The translations under genes were made by a program, and so were the position numbers. This document shows positions 1 to 9,927 of a stretch of DNA of 64,000 nucleotides, piece by piece (within the stretch, counting starts at the first letter, position 1; the number at the start of each line of letters is the position of its first letter). The stretch lies in the NCBI GenBank assembly GCA_000697055.1, contig JNDT01002321.1, positions 1 through 64,000 of the forward strand. Direction: 5' to 3'. Source of the DNA: Saksenaea vasiformis B4078. Taxonomy: Eukaryota; Mucoromycota; Mucoromycetes; Mucorales; Saksenaeaceae. The notes beneath the pieces were generated by a model. That model was not told where the DNA came from. It saw nothing but the letters and a program-made list of their open reading frames with translations, and did no database searches.

Positions 1-409
1 GCTTATCGGTCAGCTTGGGTCTACGGACAGGACGTCGCGAAGAGAAGCCAAGATCGTGTACCGCTTTGGCAAATGTTCTCAATGACACCTTCATCAGGGT
101 GTCGGAGAATATGGCGCCATGGACCTTCAGGGGCATTCGAGGATCTCGCCGAATATCTCGCTGAATAACTCTACATGACCGTTTGGAAATCTTTTTTGGT
201 CTACCTGGTCTCGGCTTTGATACTGCAGAACCAGACTTTCTCACGTTTTCTACAATGCGTTGAACGGTTGCTCGACTGAGTCCCTTGGCCTTTGCAATCG
301 CGCCATACGACATTCCTGCTTGGTTCATTCCATAAATCGCGGCGCATTCTTCTGGCGAAAACTCGGTATTAGGTTTGCGTGTATTGTTTGAAATATCTGT
401 AAGCGACAT
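1..409 (-). CDS. Tc1/mariner-family transposase, N-terminal part (runs off the left edge)
   Basis: An uninterrupted minus-strand frame starts at the ATG complementary to 407-409 and continues past the window edge, giving about 136 residues. It reads as a Tc1/mariner DNA-binding region: a first helix-turn-helix (SPEECAAIYGMNQAG, then SYGAIAKAKGLSRATVQRIV), a basic GRPKK linker in the position of the AT-hook-like GRPR segment, and a second HTH-like segment ending in TFAKAVHDLGFSSRRP. The catalytic DDE part would lie left of the window. No stop or frameshift is visible, so this copy may be intact. The start sits about 40 bp inside a pair of inverted repeats (451-553) that could be its end structure. 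Family assignment is strong; activity cannot be judged. Confidence 0.8.
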   Translation of the reverse strand, partial: MSLTDISNNTRKPNTEFSPEECAAIYGMNQAGMSYGAIAKAKGLSRATVQRIVENVRKSGSAVSKPRPGRPKKISKRSCRVIQRDIRRDPRMPLKVHGAIFSDTLMKVSLRTFAKAVHDLGFSSRRPVRRPKLTDK

Positions 410-450
410 AGAGAACTTTTTTATACAAAAACTTTTGAGATATTAAGTTA

Positions 451-553
451 CAGATTGCGGAGTTTACTCAATTGCATGCACATTTTTTCCTCGCAGTGTA
501 TATTGTGATGGATAATGCTCCAATATACACACATCAGCGACTTTCGCAATCTG
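451..553. repeat. Nested inverted repeats next to the transposase start
   Basis: Two nested perfect inverted repeats lie just upstream of the transposase ATG. The outer arms are CAGATTGCG (451-459) and CGCAATCTG (545-553). The inner arms are GTGTATATTG (496-505) and CAATATACAC (521-530) around a 15-nt loop. They may be part of the terminal or subterminal structure of the Tc1/mariner element. The other end of the element is outside the window, so no terminal-repeat match or TA target duplication can be confirmed. Confidence 0.5.
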
Positions 554-2171
554 ATTGAGTATTACTATTGTGTTTACATGGCTGGCTCGCAAGAATTCAT
601 GATTCGTCCTTTGATACCCAGTAATGGAATCAAACTACATCTGTGATGCAGCTGGGCGATCGTACCACATGAAAGAGTACAGGATACTCCCTCTTTTTCA
701 TATTTTCCTACAGATAGGTGACTACTGTGCCGTTTAATGACTGAAGCTCTCGGAGCTGCAATGCTTCTTCGCGGGGGGTTCACTTTCTGAGGCACTTGCT
801 TCTAAAGTTTACCTGAATACATACCACTCTTCCTCTCTCAATGTCACTGGCTGAAAAAAGCCAATCATAGTGCAAGATTTGCTTTCGCTTAAATGGAACG
901 TTGGAAGGGAAGCGTGGTATCAATGTAAAAAGGTATAGCTGATAAGTGAGGATGTACTGTTAAGCGGTACAAATGAGAATACTATGATACTGTCGTATAT
1001 CCCTTATTGGAACGGGTTTAACTTCCCTTTCTGTACGCCATCTCAAGTAAAAGTTAGTTTGATGGACTGATTGTAGCTGAGTTTGACTTTTTATGTGGAT
1101 CACTGGTGTGAATACCACAACGATGCTCCCACTTATTCGCGAAATATACTGCGACAGATATTCCCAGAATGTGTGAGAGCTTTCAAGCGTTCGCCGCATA
1201 AAAATGATACAGCTAACGTAATTGAACTCTAGATCAAGCAGATCGTTCATGTGTCAATTTTCACAATCGTACAGCATGACTTTCTAGATATCCCAATGAT
1301 GATACAATCAATTGGCTCCTTACTCTTCACAGCTGTTTTTTCCATAGATCGAACTATTAGAGAGTACAAGCAACTATAAAATCCAGATCTCGATATGATG
1401 TTCACGTAGGCAATGCTCTGCATGAATTTGCCACAGGAAGAGACCACGAAGGAACAAACACACATCAACACGGATATAAAGAAAAACGCAAGTGTTGAGA
1501 TCGATGGATGCGGGAGCTCCAGAGCTGCGGGACTGCCCGGTCACCAAAAACGCAGGATTTTTAGAAAGTTCAGTATCGTTTCAGGCAAGATAAAAACCAA
1601 AAGACGGGTTTCTGGTTAATGCCAAGCAGATCTATATATAAGCGATGCTTTGACGTTTGCGATATCTGTTTTGTTCGTTCCTGGAGGAGGTTTATAAGTC
1701 GATGGAAGGTTTTTGTGTATATGTGGTAAAAAAGAAGTTCTGCGGGATCCTAACTGAAACAGGTTCCACCTAAAGTTGATGCTCTTTCTGTGCCTAACTG
1801 CTAACTTCCTCTTTTTTCTTCTTGGTAATGATAAAGGATGAAAAAGATGTGAGTAGTTCATCAGTTATTCAAATTGCAATAAAATGGAATCTATAGAGGA
1901 TGTTCTTGTAGGATGTGAAGCATTATGCGATCTCACTGCATAGTCCTGAAAATTCATGTTTCACTTACAAGTCTTTCTCCGATCACGAAACGACATAAGG
2001 AGGGCTTCTCATAAAATATTCGATAATACTACAATGTGAACAGGGAGGGTAGTTCAGGATCTTTTAGACAATTATTCAGCTTGTATACGCAATGCGTTAA
2101 GCGATACGGGTACTTTGCTTCCGTTGGGGATCTCCTACTGCTGCCCGGATGCTTATCTTAGACGATTTTAA
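554..2171. other. Gene-poor stretch between transposase and Fanzor gene
   Basis: Only short, low-complexity or overlapping open frames occur here; none has a recognisable motif or a convincing splice-linked partner. It probably contains the 5' region of the Fanzor gene and old repeat sequence. A first Fanzor exon could be hidden near its right end, because the first exon called there has an atypical hydrophobic N-terminus. Confidence 0.4.
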
Positions 2172-5118
2172 ATGTTGTCAATCTCCCTTTTCGTGGCCCT
2201 AGAAAGACAAAATTTATTGGCTTTTCTTTTTTCACTTCCTTCATCTTCAGCAATGTTATTTGAACTATTTTTGTTGCTCTGCCTGTATTGCGTTTTCATT
2301 TTCGTCGATACGCCGAAGAGGATCATTTTTCGAAAGAAAAAGGAGAAGTTACGCTTTGTTGAAGAACAGCAGGAAAGGGAAAGCCTAGAACGGCAGCGAA
2401 GTATGTCTTCAATTATAATGTGCGTTAAACTGATATGATTGCAATCATAGTTGTGTGTTCAAGTTGCGGCGAAAGAGGACATCGTGACAGAAGAAGTAAA
2501 ATATGCCCTAATCGTGCTGCAAACAAAAAGGGTTAGTGATAACGGATATAGTATCTATCCAAATTTTTGTAACGTATCCTTGTAGCTGGAACAAAACGCC
2601 AACGATCGGTTCAGGAAGAAGCCGAAACTTCGATGCGTAAGCGCCGAGGTCGCCAGCAACGCGCGCGAGATACAGCAAATCCCCGAGCCCAGGGGGTTTG
2701 TGCGTCGTGCGGACAGACAGGTCATAAAACGTCTGCATCATCTACATGTCCAAATCATGCTATGAACATCAATGAAAGAATAACCATGAACTTCGGTTCC
2801 GATTGCGAACGATTCACACGCAAGCTCCTTTTTGGCAATGTTGTCAAAGAAGAATTTAAGCAACCACTGCGGGATGGCATCAAGCGACTAAGCACGTTTG
2901 TTCGTGAAGTCGTAGTACGTTCACAACTCTTTGTGAATAGCTACATCATTGAACATAAGGATGTACCTGCGTATGTCTTTACACAATCGTTTTGGTACTC
3001 CGTTATGCAACTTGTCATGGATTCACAGATCACAAATGATAATCCAAATCTTCCAGAAGACGTTACAGAGAGATGGACTTCATTCTGTACGCGGCACCCT
3101 GGAATACAATTTTCGGCGGATCGACCTTCCGGTTACAGCGGCTCCCTTTCGGCCATGTGCAAGACTTTAGCCACCGCGTATAGCACCAATATCGTGGAAA
3201 ATTTCGAAACACGCGTCACTTTCTATATAGAACGTAGACTGAGCAAGGAAATGGAGGTATGGATATGAGGTCATTCTAGAAAGTGCTAATCTTGATGCGT
3301 TGTTCAGGATCTTGAAAAAGCAAAACTCAAAGCAATCGCATCCGAATATATCTACGAGCGTATTGCCGGTGGCGAGCCTATCTGGCCACAGTGGGTCAGT
3401 GAAGTTTCTGTTGAACTTCATGATCTAGTGGAAAACATATGTCAAGAGTTAGAACCTCTTGTTGTCCGGCCAGCAACTCCACAGACAATCTCACAATTGC
3501 CAGGAGAATATCTACAGGTTATACGATATATACTACTGAATTACGAGGAAGAACATCAGCGTGCCACAAAGGAGACCAAGGACTTACCACGTCTGTTCTC
3601 ATTATGCCCCGTACCCTCCATGCAATGGCGTTTTGTGACAGTTAACGCCGGGACATTGGCAGCTCTAGTTTCAGAAAAGAGTCCAAGAACATATGATGAA
3701 AATACCGCCTTGTTTTGGCGAGTATTTAACTTTCACAAGCTGGGTTTCCAAAGGTATACCTCTATACTCACTGTGAAGATGGCTGAATGACTTCTGTGCT
3801 AACTAGTTTTGAAGATTGGAAGGATCCACAACAACGAGGCATCATGTTTACCAATCAAATTCTCACCGACGGGTTTGCAGTCGACTTACAATTTGCAAGG
3901 AAGGCAAAACCGAAATTTCAGACAGTGGATCTTAGTCTTGATGACTTCTCTGCAGAGGAGGTTGACATGCAGTACCGTGTCTGCGCGGTCGACCCTGGAA
4001 TCAACCAAGTGTTTACCGCCTCATATGGCTGCGGCAATATAGAACATGAAATTCGTCGTTGCTCCAGCAATGAGTATTACCAGAACACGGGTTCGCCTCA
4101 CCGCCGCAAACAGTTGCAAAAGCTGAAAGATACGGCTGGTATGACTAAAATCGAGAGCAAGTTGACGAGCGCGAAGACAAACTCAGTAAAACAGTGTCAT
4201 CAGGGGATCGATGAAATTTTGCTACAAAAGGAAACGCTTTTCGCTTTCTACGGCTTTGATAAGGCTTCAATGCGATTTCGGGGTTATCAAGGCGTGCAGA
4301 GAGCTTCAGAAGAGCTGATCAACGTATTGGTTAATGGTGGCAAGGAGTACAACAGGAGAAGACGAAAGAATACGAAGAAAAACAGGAAGTTACGCAAATA
4401 TCAGAGAAAACGGAAACGACTCAAGGAGAACACATCAAGAGGGAGGTATGTATTTTGCATAATATTTCTCTTTTTCTGAAAAGCGATAGGACCCCTCGAC
4501 AAAATACATCGTCTGTCCGATCCACGCTGCGAATTACACGACCGCGAAAGTGGACGTCGCTGAAATTCCAACAGTCAGAAAAGATTCCGCTTATTGTCTT
4601 TGGAGACGCCATGTTTGGAAAAGATCGCCGATATAAAGGAAAGCGCGGCGGTGTGGTAAAACGGTGTTGGCATATGGTCAAACGACGAGAAACACGAGGC
4701 GAACTTGTAGCAATTAAAGTGGACGAATATTGCACCTCTCAGGTTTGCTTTTGGTAATATTTTGGTTTGGCGCGCTCAACTTGTGATACAGGTATGTCAC
4801 AGATGCATGAGGAAGGGATTAGAGAAAATCAAAACGGCCGATAACATCACGCACCACGGTGTCCTGGTTTGCAAACACTGTAGGACACTGTGGCAGCATG
4901 ACGTTAATGCAAGCAAAAACATGTTCGCCATAGCAAGCAGCATCTGGAGAGGTCATTGGCAACCTAGCGTGTTTTCTCGGCCCACAACGTCAACAAATAT
5001 CACCGTTTCGAATACGGGTTCTTCGTAAGAAGATTTGGATTTTTACGGTTAGTATACTTTGTATGCAATCTATGTTTCATTTACTAATACGATCTTTTCT
5101 AGGTGGTTGCACCGGTAA
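2172..5118 (+). CDS. Fanzor (eukaryotic TnpB-like) RNA-guided endonuclease
   Basis: Exons 2172-2400, 2451-2531, 2586-3256, 3308-3753, 3807-4445, 4490-4742, 4792-5024 and 5103-5118 join in frame to about 855 aa. If the last intron is retained the protein stops at 5028 (851 aa). Domains in order: two CCHC knuckles (CSSCGERGH and CASCGQTGH, each closed by CPN); a helical recognition region; FTNQILTDG just before the nuclease; RuvC-I with DPG (Asp at 3991-3993); VFGDAMFG where TnpB has its RuvC-II Glu; an alternative Glu in VDEYCTSQ (4725-4727); a C4 zinc finger (CHRC...CKHC); and RuvC-III HDVNASKNM (Asp at 4900-4902). This order and the displaced Glu are typical of Fanzor proteins, which cut DNA using a guide RNA made from sequence at or beyond the gene's 3' end. 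The first exon (hydrophobic residues from 2172) is doubtful, and an upstream start exon is possible. No stop codon or frameshift breaks the joined frame. Confidence 0.85.
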
Positions 5119-7194
5119 GACTTCTTCTAAAGGATTGTGTATAATACTCATCATTGAAACGTTTACGATGCTGGAAATGTTTTATGCGTCGCCAAAGATC
5201 AAGTTGAACCCAGTGGTAGCGTATGGCTATGGTAAGTACACAACTGAGAATTTCATGAACACTTTCTATTTTAACTAAACAATTTATATGTAATCTCATG
5301 CTAGGGCAAACTTGGTCTTTAAGCGACGCAAAATCACATTTCCAGAAACGCAAATGTTTCTTCAAAATACAGTAACGGTTGACTAGCCCTTCTCCACTTC
5401 GCTTCGCTCGTTCCATTGCAGCCGCACGCGGCTGGGGCAGACGCCGTATTGTTTTTATTGTTTTTTCTTTTCATCTCACTGTCCGACTGTGGCAAGAGAT
5501 CTCAGAGAAGATGATACGAACTAAGAGCTCTTGTAGCGAAACGATGTGTTGAAGGAGAACCAGCAATTAATTTGCGGATCATACCGTAAGCTAAAAAAAG
5601 ATTCTATTCCAAGCAGAAACTGTAAGGTATACCATAGAAGAAATAGTGAACAGGTATATAATAATAAAATCCGCTGCAAGGCGATATATAGCAATGAATA
5701 TGTCAGCAACAGATGACTTTGCATACAGGACAGACTGAAAAAGGATACGTAACAGAAGAAACATCGAAGGAACATATAGATCCTGTAACTGCACATCCCT
5801 TTCGCCTTGTTATTATTCATAAAAAAATATGATTATGTCGATTACGAAAAAGTGGTCAAGCCTAAAAACGAATATGTTGATTTGCCAATAAATTGTTATT
5901 GGTATTCGCTGCGTCCTACAGCCTTGGTTTCTGCATCAGAGGACTTAGAAACAAAACGAAAGTAATTATGGAGAAAGGCGCGAAAACGCTATGACGATAA
6001 TCGAAGAGGCGGCTGTGTGGGTAAGAAAGATCAAGGTCCTACGGAAATGATCGAAAAACGGACATCAATATGAGAACCACTGTGAGAAGGCGCCCTGTTA
6101 GGAAACAGCACTGAGATTGGCACTTCATTTCAACAAACACGTTCCGATACGTATCAGCCATGATATAGCCTGCATTCGATTCTGCCCGAAGTCCTTCGGA
6201 TTTTTGTTGCTGTCGTGTGCAGAATTTTTACGATAATCAGAAGAACAATGATTAAAAAAAAGATAGTGGTTAGGAGAATGACCGGCAAAAAGTCTTTGGA
6301 CGCAAAAGCTTTGGAAACTGCAGCAAGAATACTGGACCGGTAATCCATTGTAGGATGATACAGAATGAAGAAAATACAGCAATCGAAGGCATGGAAAAAG
6401 GCTACATCACAAAAGGACATTCCAAACCGGGACACACTGAAAGGGATACGTGGCAAGATGAAGTATGGAAAGAACATACATTGTGTAATTGTGAAGATAT
6501 GATGGAAGCAAGATACACTGGGCCGATGTACATGCAGATGTTCATCACAGGAAGCCCTTTTACCTTCGCTTCGCTACGGTGAGCACTTGGCTTTCCATTC
6601 ATCTCTGATTGCACAGCGTTTTCGTCGACTAATATTCCTTAGAAAGAAGATACGGATACATGACGGTGACGAATAGAAATTCAACATAGAGATGTGCACA
6701 TATGGTAAGAACTTGAGGACGTGGCTGTGAGGGAAGAATGATGAAGATGCTATGGGAGTAGCTGAAGAAGAAGTGACATCGGTATAAGCAGCACTGCGAG
6801 AAGACTCATCGCGAGAAAACAGCATTGATATACTATTACAGCAAGTATATTATAATAAACGTAGGCAGTAATGGTTTACCCTCGATCCTGTCTGATATCA
6901 TCTTCCCAATGGCAACAGTCGTAAGCATTTTCCTCAGCAGAAGCTACTCTTGCCTGCTGCTAGGAAAAGCTATCTCCTTGAAGTATCAAAAGTTGTATAC
7001 ACTCAAAACATCCGCCATTGTTTTGGAAAGAAATATAATGAAAAAAAAGAAGAGTTACAGCATAATGAAAGAAGAACAGTAGAAAGTAATCGAAAAAAAG
7101 GAATCACCGTTGACAAATCAGAAGAGAAGAAAAGCTCGGTAAAACGTTTTTGCGCGCAAAAGTTTTTCGAAAATACAGTACATATAGAGTAGAA
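5119..7194. other. Fanzor 3' flank and gene-poor AT-rich DNA
   Basis: No supported gene. The first few hundred bases are the place to look for the Fanzor guide RNA. Open frames further on are short, AT-rich and overlap on opposite strands without motifs. Confidence 0.35.
5419..5434. other. GC-rich hairpin downstream of Fanzor
   Basis: CAGCCGC followed by AC and GCGGCTG forms a perfect 7-bp stem about 300 bp beyond the Fanzor stop, in otherwise AT-rich DNA and followed by T-rich sequence. Fanzor and TnpB guide RNAs are encoded around and after the 3' end of the gene and are structured. This hairpin is therefore a candidate landmark for the guide RNA scaffold or element end, but no RNA boundary can be read from the sequence. 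Confidence 0.3.
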
Positions 7195-7520
7195 CCCTCC
7201 GTCGATCAAAACATCACAAATCTTCAGCAGCACGCTTCTGGCTATCTGGGACGCCCATTGGCGCTTCATCTTCGATGCTACGCCAATGGTACCTGCCCTA
7301 ATCGCTCAAAAGGCTCTATCGCTCACTGAATCATTCCCTGACGAACGTCTTCTCCCTTTCCTAGACTAGACATCCCATCCTCCCATCCTCCCCTCCCCTT
7401 CACTGAGACCATAATGTTTTGTACTTTCCTTTGACTTTGATCGGCACGTCCCTTCTTAGAACACGTGACTGAATAAACGGCGCATAGCGCCCTTACAAAA
7501 AAAAAACATATAGAGTAGAA
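7181..7520. repeat. Target-site duplication flanking a LINE insertion
   Basis: The 14-mer catatagagtagaa occurs at 7181-7194 and again at 7507-7520, immediately before and immediately after the LINE fragment with its A-tail. An extra shared A may extend it to 15 bp. Direct repeats of this length next to a poly-A tail are the hallmark of target-primed reverse transcription. Confidence 0.85.
7195..7506 (+). mobile_element. 5'-truncated LINE (non-LTR retrotransposon) insertion
   Basis: The segment is bounded by a 14-bp direct repeat and ends in a run of A residues (to 7506). Its first part is an open frame running from about 7196 to the stop at 7367-7369. It reads LLAIWDAHWRFIFDATPMVP and ends FPDERLLPFLD. 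The IWxAHWRF pattern followed by a short tail is what the C-terminus of fungal LINE polyproteins looks like, as I recall that family. A roughly 130-bp 3' untranslated region follows, with AATAAA at about 7473 close to the A-tail. Only the last ~58 codons remain, so the copy is dead on arrival. The exact LINE clade cannot be told from this piece. Confidence 0.75.
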
Positions 7521-7822
7521 GCACGAACCTCCAAATTTTCATGATTCACGTGACGTAGTTTTTCTCAGTAATCCATTCTTTTTCAGTATAGCAGTATTTC
7601 GTTAGTTGAGTGGTTTCAGTAGTTGGATAAGTACTTTTATTTTTTTATTCTTTTAGTCAGTTCTCTACCTTTTTCATTACTCTCAGAAAAGTGAGTTATT
7701 TCGATGTTTTGTTTAGAAGTAGTCGCCACTGACAACCCTAATAAAATAGACTGAATTTCTCAATATAAACGTCACGTACATCACGGTACTGCTCCTGCCT
7801 TTCCCTTTGACCAATTCCAGAC
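7507..7822. other. Upstream region of the Rpn13 gene
   Basis: No open frame worth calling. It contains T-rich tracts and is the likely promoter and 5' UTR of the Rpn13 gene that starts at 7823. Confidence 0.3.
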
Positions 7823-9260
7823 ATGAGCCTATTCCCAACTGCACCAGTACCACAACACTTAGTCCAGTTTAACGCTGGAAGATGCACTCGCGAAGGAAAC
7901 ACATTGAAGCCTGATTTGCGTAAAGGGTAAAGAAAAAGAGCAGTTGTACATCGCTAAAGCAATATGTCTCACACATTCATTGATTCTTAGCATGATATAT
8001 ATGGATCAGGTACAATAGAGAGCTCTATCAGTGATAATCTCACGTTTGCATGACTAGAGCGAGGATCAGCTCATGCATTTCTACTGGAAAGAACGTCGAG
8101 CAGCTAATCCAGAGCAGGTAACTCTTTTTTTTTGGGCGGACGTCGGCTTTTTTTTTGGTACTCAGCACGCTTTACAGGATTTGATCATCTTTCCAGACGA
8201 GGCAGAATTTGTCCGTGTTCCGGAATGCACTACCGGACGCGTTTATCTTCTTAGGTTCAAGACATCGGGAGAGAAATTCTTTTTCTGGATGCAAAGCAAG
8301 AACAGTGATAAGGATGGAGAACTCGTCCGTCGAGTGAACCAACTCATTAATGATACGCTCAACTCCATGGATGATCGTCAAACGAGTCCTGAGGGCGACG
8401 CTTTGATGGACTATGAAAGCCAAAGTAAGGATTTTGATTGTACCTCTGGCATCGACTCTAACATTTATCAGGCAATTTAGGCAGGGCACCCCAGCAGCTC
8501 TTTCAACTTCTGCAAACTGCAGGTGGCCCTGGGTAAGTAATCCTGTTTTCTTTTAAGTGAGCCAGGAACTTATAATTTGGTAGCGGCTCCGTTCCTAACA
8601 CAACGCCGGCTGGAGGGGACGGACCTGTAGATCAACCGGCGGAAATTACCAGTCCGACCTTGCAGCGAGCAACAACCACGGCTGAACATGAACAACAACA
8701 ACAAAACCAAACACAAGATGGAACGATTAGTTCGGATCAATTGAACCAACTACGTAACATTCTGTCTGAAGTCAGAGTGCCAGGTAATATACCACTACTC
8801 TTTTTCTTCTTCTTCTTTTTGGATGTACTTACCAAATAACGCTGTCGCGACACAGACGAAAGCGGCCCTGCCATCCAGCTTTCTGATGTACTAACGCCGG
8901 AAGCACTTGGACCTCTGCTGAATGATCCTGAAATATGTGCAACTTTGTTTCCTTTCCTCCCAGAGAATGCGGAGCATACCCCGGAGGAGGTGCGTCAGGT
9001 TGTCCAGAATCCACAGTTTCAGCAAGCTTTACAGTCTTTGACAGCTGCACTTCAAAGTGGGCAGCTTGGACCATTGCTAAGCCAATTGGGACTGGATCCG
9101 ACAGCCGGAACAGGTAAAAAGAAAACGTGGCTGCAAGTTCTTTTTTATTTAATGCAGAATATCATTTTTAGATGTTGAAGCGTTTTTGAGAGCAATTGAA
9201 GAGCAAGCACGACGCAGAGAAAACGAACGACACAATGATGATATGGATGAGGATAATTGA
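7823..9260 (+). CDS. RPN13: Proteasomal ubiquitin receptor Rpn13/ADRM1
   Basis: Rpn13 sits on the 19S proteasome cap, binds ubiquitin chains and recruits the deubiquitinase UCH37. The N-terminal Pru domain is clear: FNAGRCTREG, LKPDLRKG, LMHFYWKERRA, LIIFPDEAEFVRVPEC, GRVYLLRFKTSGEKFFFWMQ. A Gly/Ser/Gln-rich linker follows, then a C-terminal DEUBAD-like helical domain (LTPEALGPLLNDPEIC, FLPENAEH, LGPLLSQLGLD, VEAFLRAIEEQ) and an acidic end. The first exons are 7823-7926, a 19-nt micro-exon at 7991-8009, 8058-8117 and 8178 onward; further exons end at the stop 9258-9260. The ATG at 7823 gives MSLFPTAPVPQHLVQFNAG, the expected N-terminus. The gene converges on the MGST gene with only 70 bp between stops. 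Confidence 0.93.
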
Positions 9261-9330
9261 ACTTGTTTTCCGCATTTGCAATTTCAATAAACAGTAAAAT
9301 CAAAATCAGACTGCTCCTGGTTGTTGATTT

Positions 9331-9927
9331 TCATTGAAGGAGAGTGTAGATGGAAAGGACAGAGCACGCTAGGTTAATGAGCAGTCCGACTTGGCCTACG
9401 ACACCGGGTAGACGTTTGGCTGGCTCACCAGTAGAATAACCTCTTGCATAAAAGCAGCGTCCTGCGATCCAAAACAGACCGGCTGCGGTGGCTGTACATG
9501 GGTAAACAAGTCCACCCACAAGCAACAGCGTAGCAAAAATGGGAAAGAATTCGAGAGTGTTCTATTTTTTTTTCGAAATCCACATGAGGATGTGTGTCAA
9601 ATGTGTTTCATGTTTACCTGGTGGGCACGTTGCGCGCAGTTAAAAACATGCTTTTTAACATCTTTTTCTGCTTCGGCCTTTTCTGCGTAGGCTGGTACAT
9701 AGATACATGAGTCTTTAAGAAATAGAATTGCTTTTTTACTTACCATACGGGTATGGCACATTAGCGGCTGATCGAGCGCGACTGACCTTGAAGGTCAGGC
9801 TAAAAAGAAAAATTACACTGGCAACCAGTGTAGCGAGTACCTGCCAAAATAGATTTGTTATTATGCATGTCAGGGAGATCCAACAACCTACATAGCCGTA
9901 ATCGGAAGGGATAATGACAGCAACCAT
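9331..9927 (-). CDS. MAPEG family, microsomal glutathione S-transferase 3-like
   Basis: Four exons (9927-9892, 9840-9744, 9691-9618, 9561-9331) join to 145 aa, close to the roughly 150 aa of MGST3. The protein has four predicted membrane segments: VLATLVASVIFLFSLTF, IFATLLLVGGLVYPCTATAAG, an AGLFWIAGRCFYARGYSTGE region, and QVGLLINLACSVLSIYTLL at the C-terminus. The family signature FNCAQRAHQNTLEFFP is intact and supplies the glutathione-binding Arg/Asn/Glu residues. MGST3-type enzymes act in the ER or outer mitochondrial membrane as glutathione transferases and lipid hydroperoxide peroxidases. In fungi the precise substrate is uncertain. Confidence 0.9.

Noticed and set aside
574..1861. Several 70-95-codon frames on both strands
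   Set aside because: They overlap, have no motifs and no splice partners, and are typical of chance frames in AT-rich DNA.
2172..2300. Hydrophobic N-terminus of the Fanzor as a real membrane or signal segment
   Set aside because: A nuclease is not expected to have one. The residues before DTPKRIIFRKKK are more likely an intron or 5' UTR read in frame, with the true first exon unresolved.
6355..7269. Open frames in the region before the LINE fragment
   Set aside because: Lysine/serine-rich frames from A- and T-rich sequence, overlapping on opposite strands, without conserved features.
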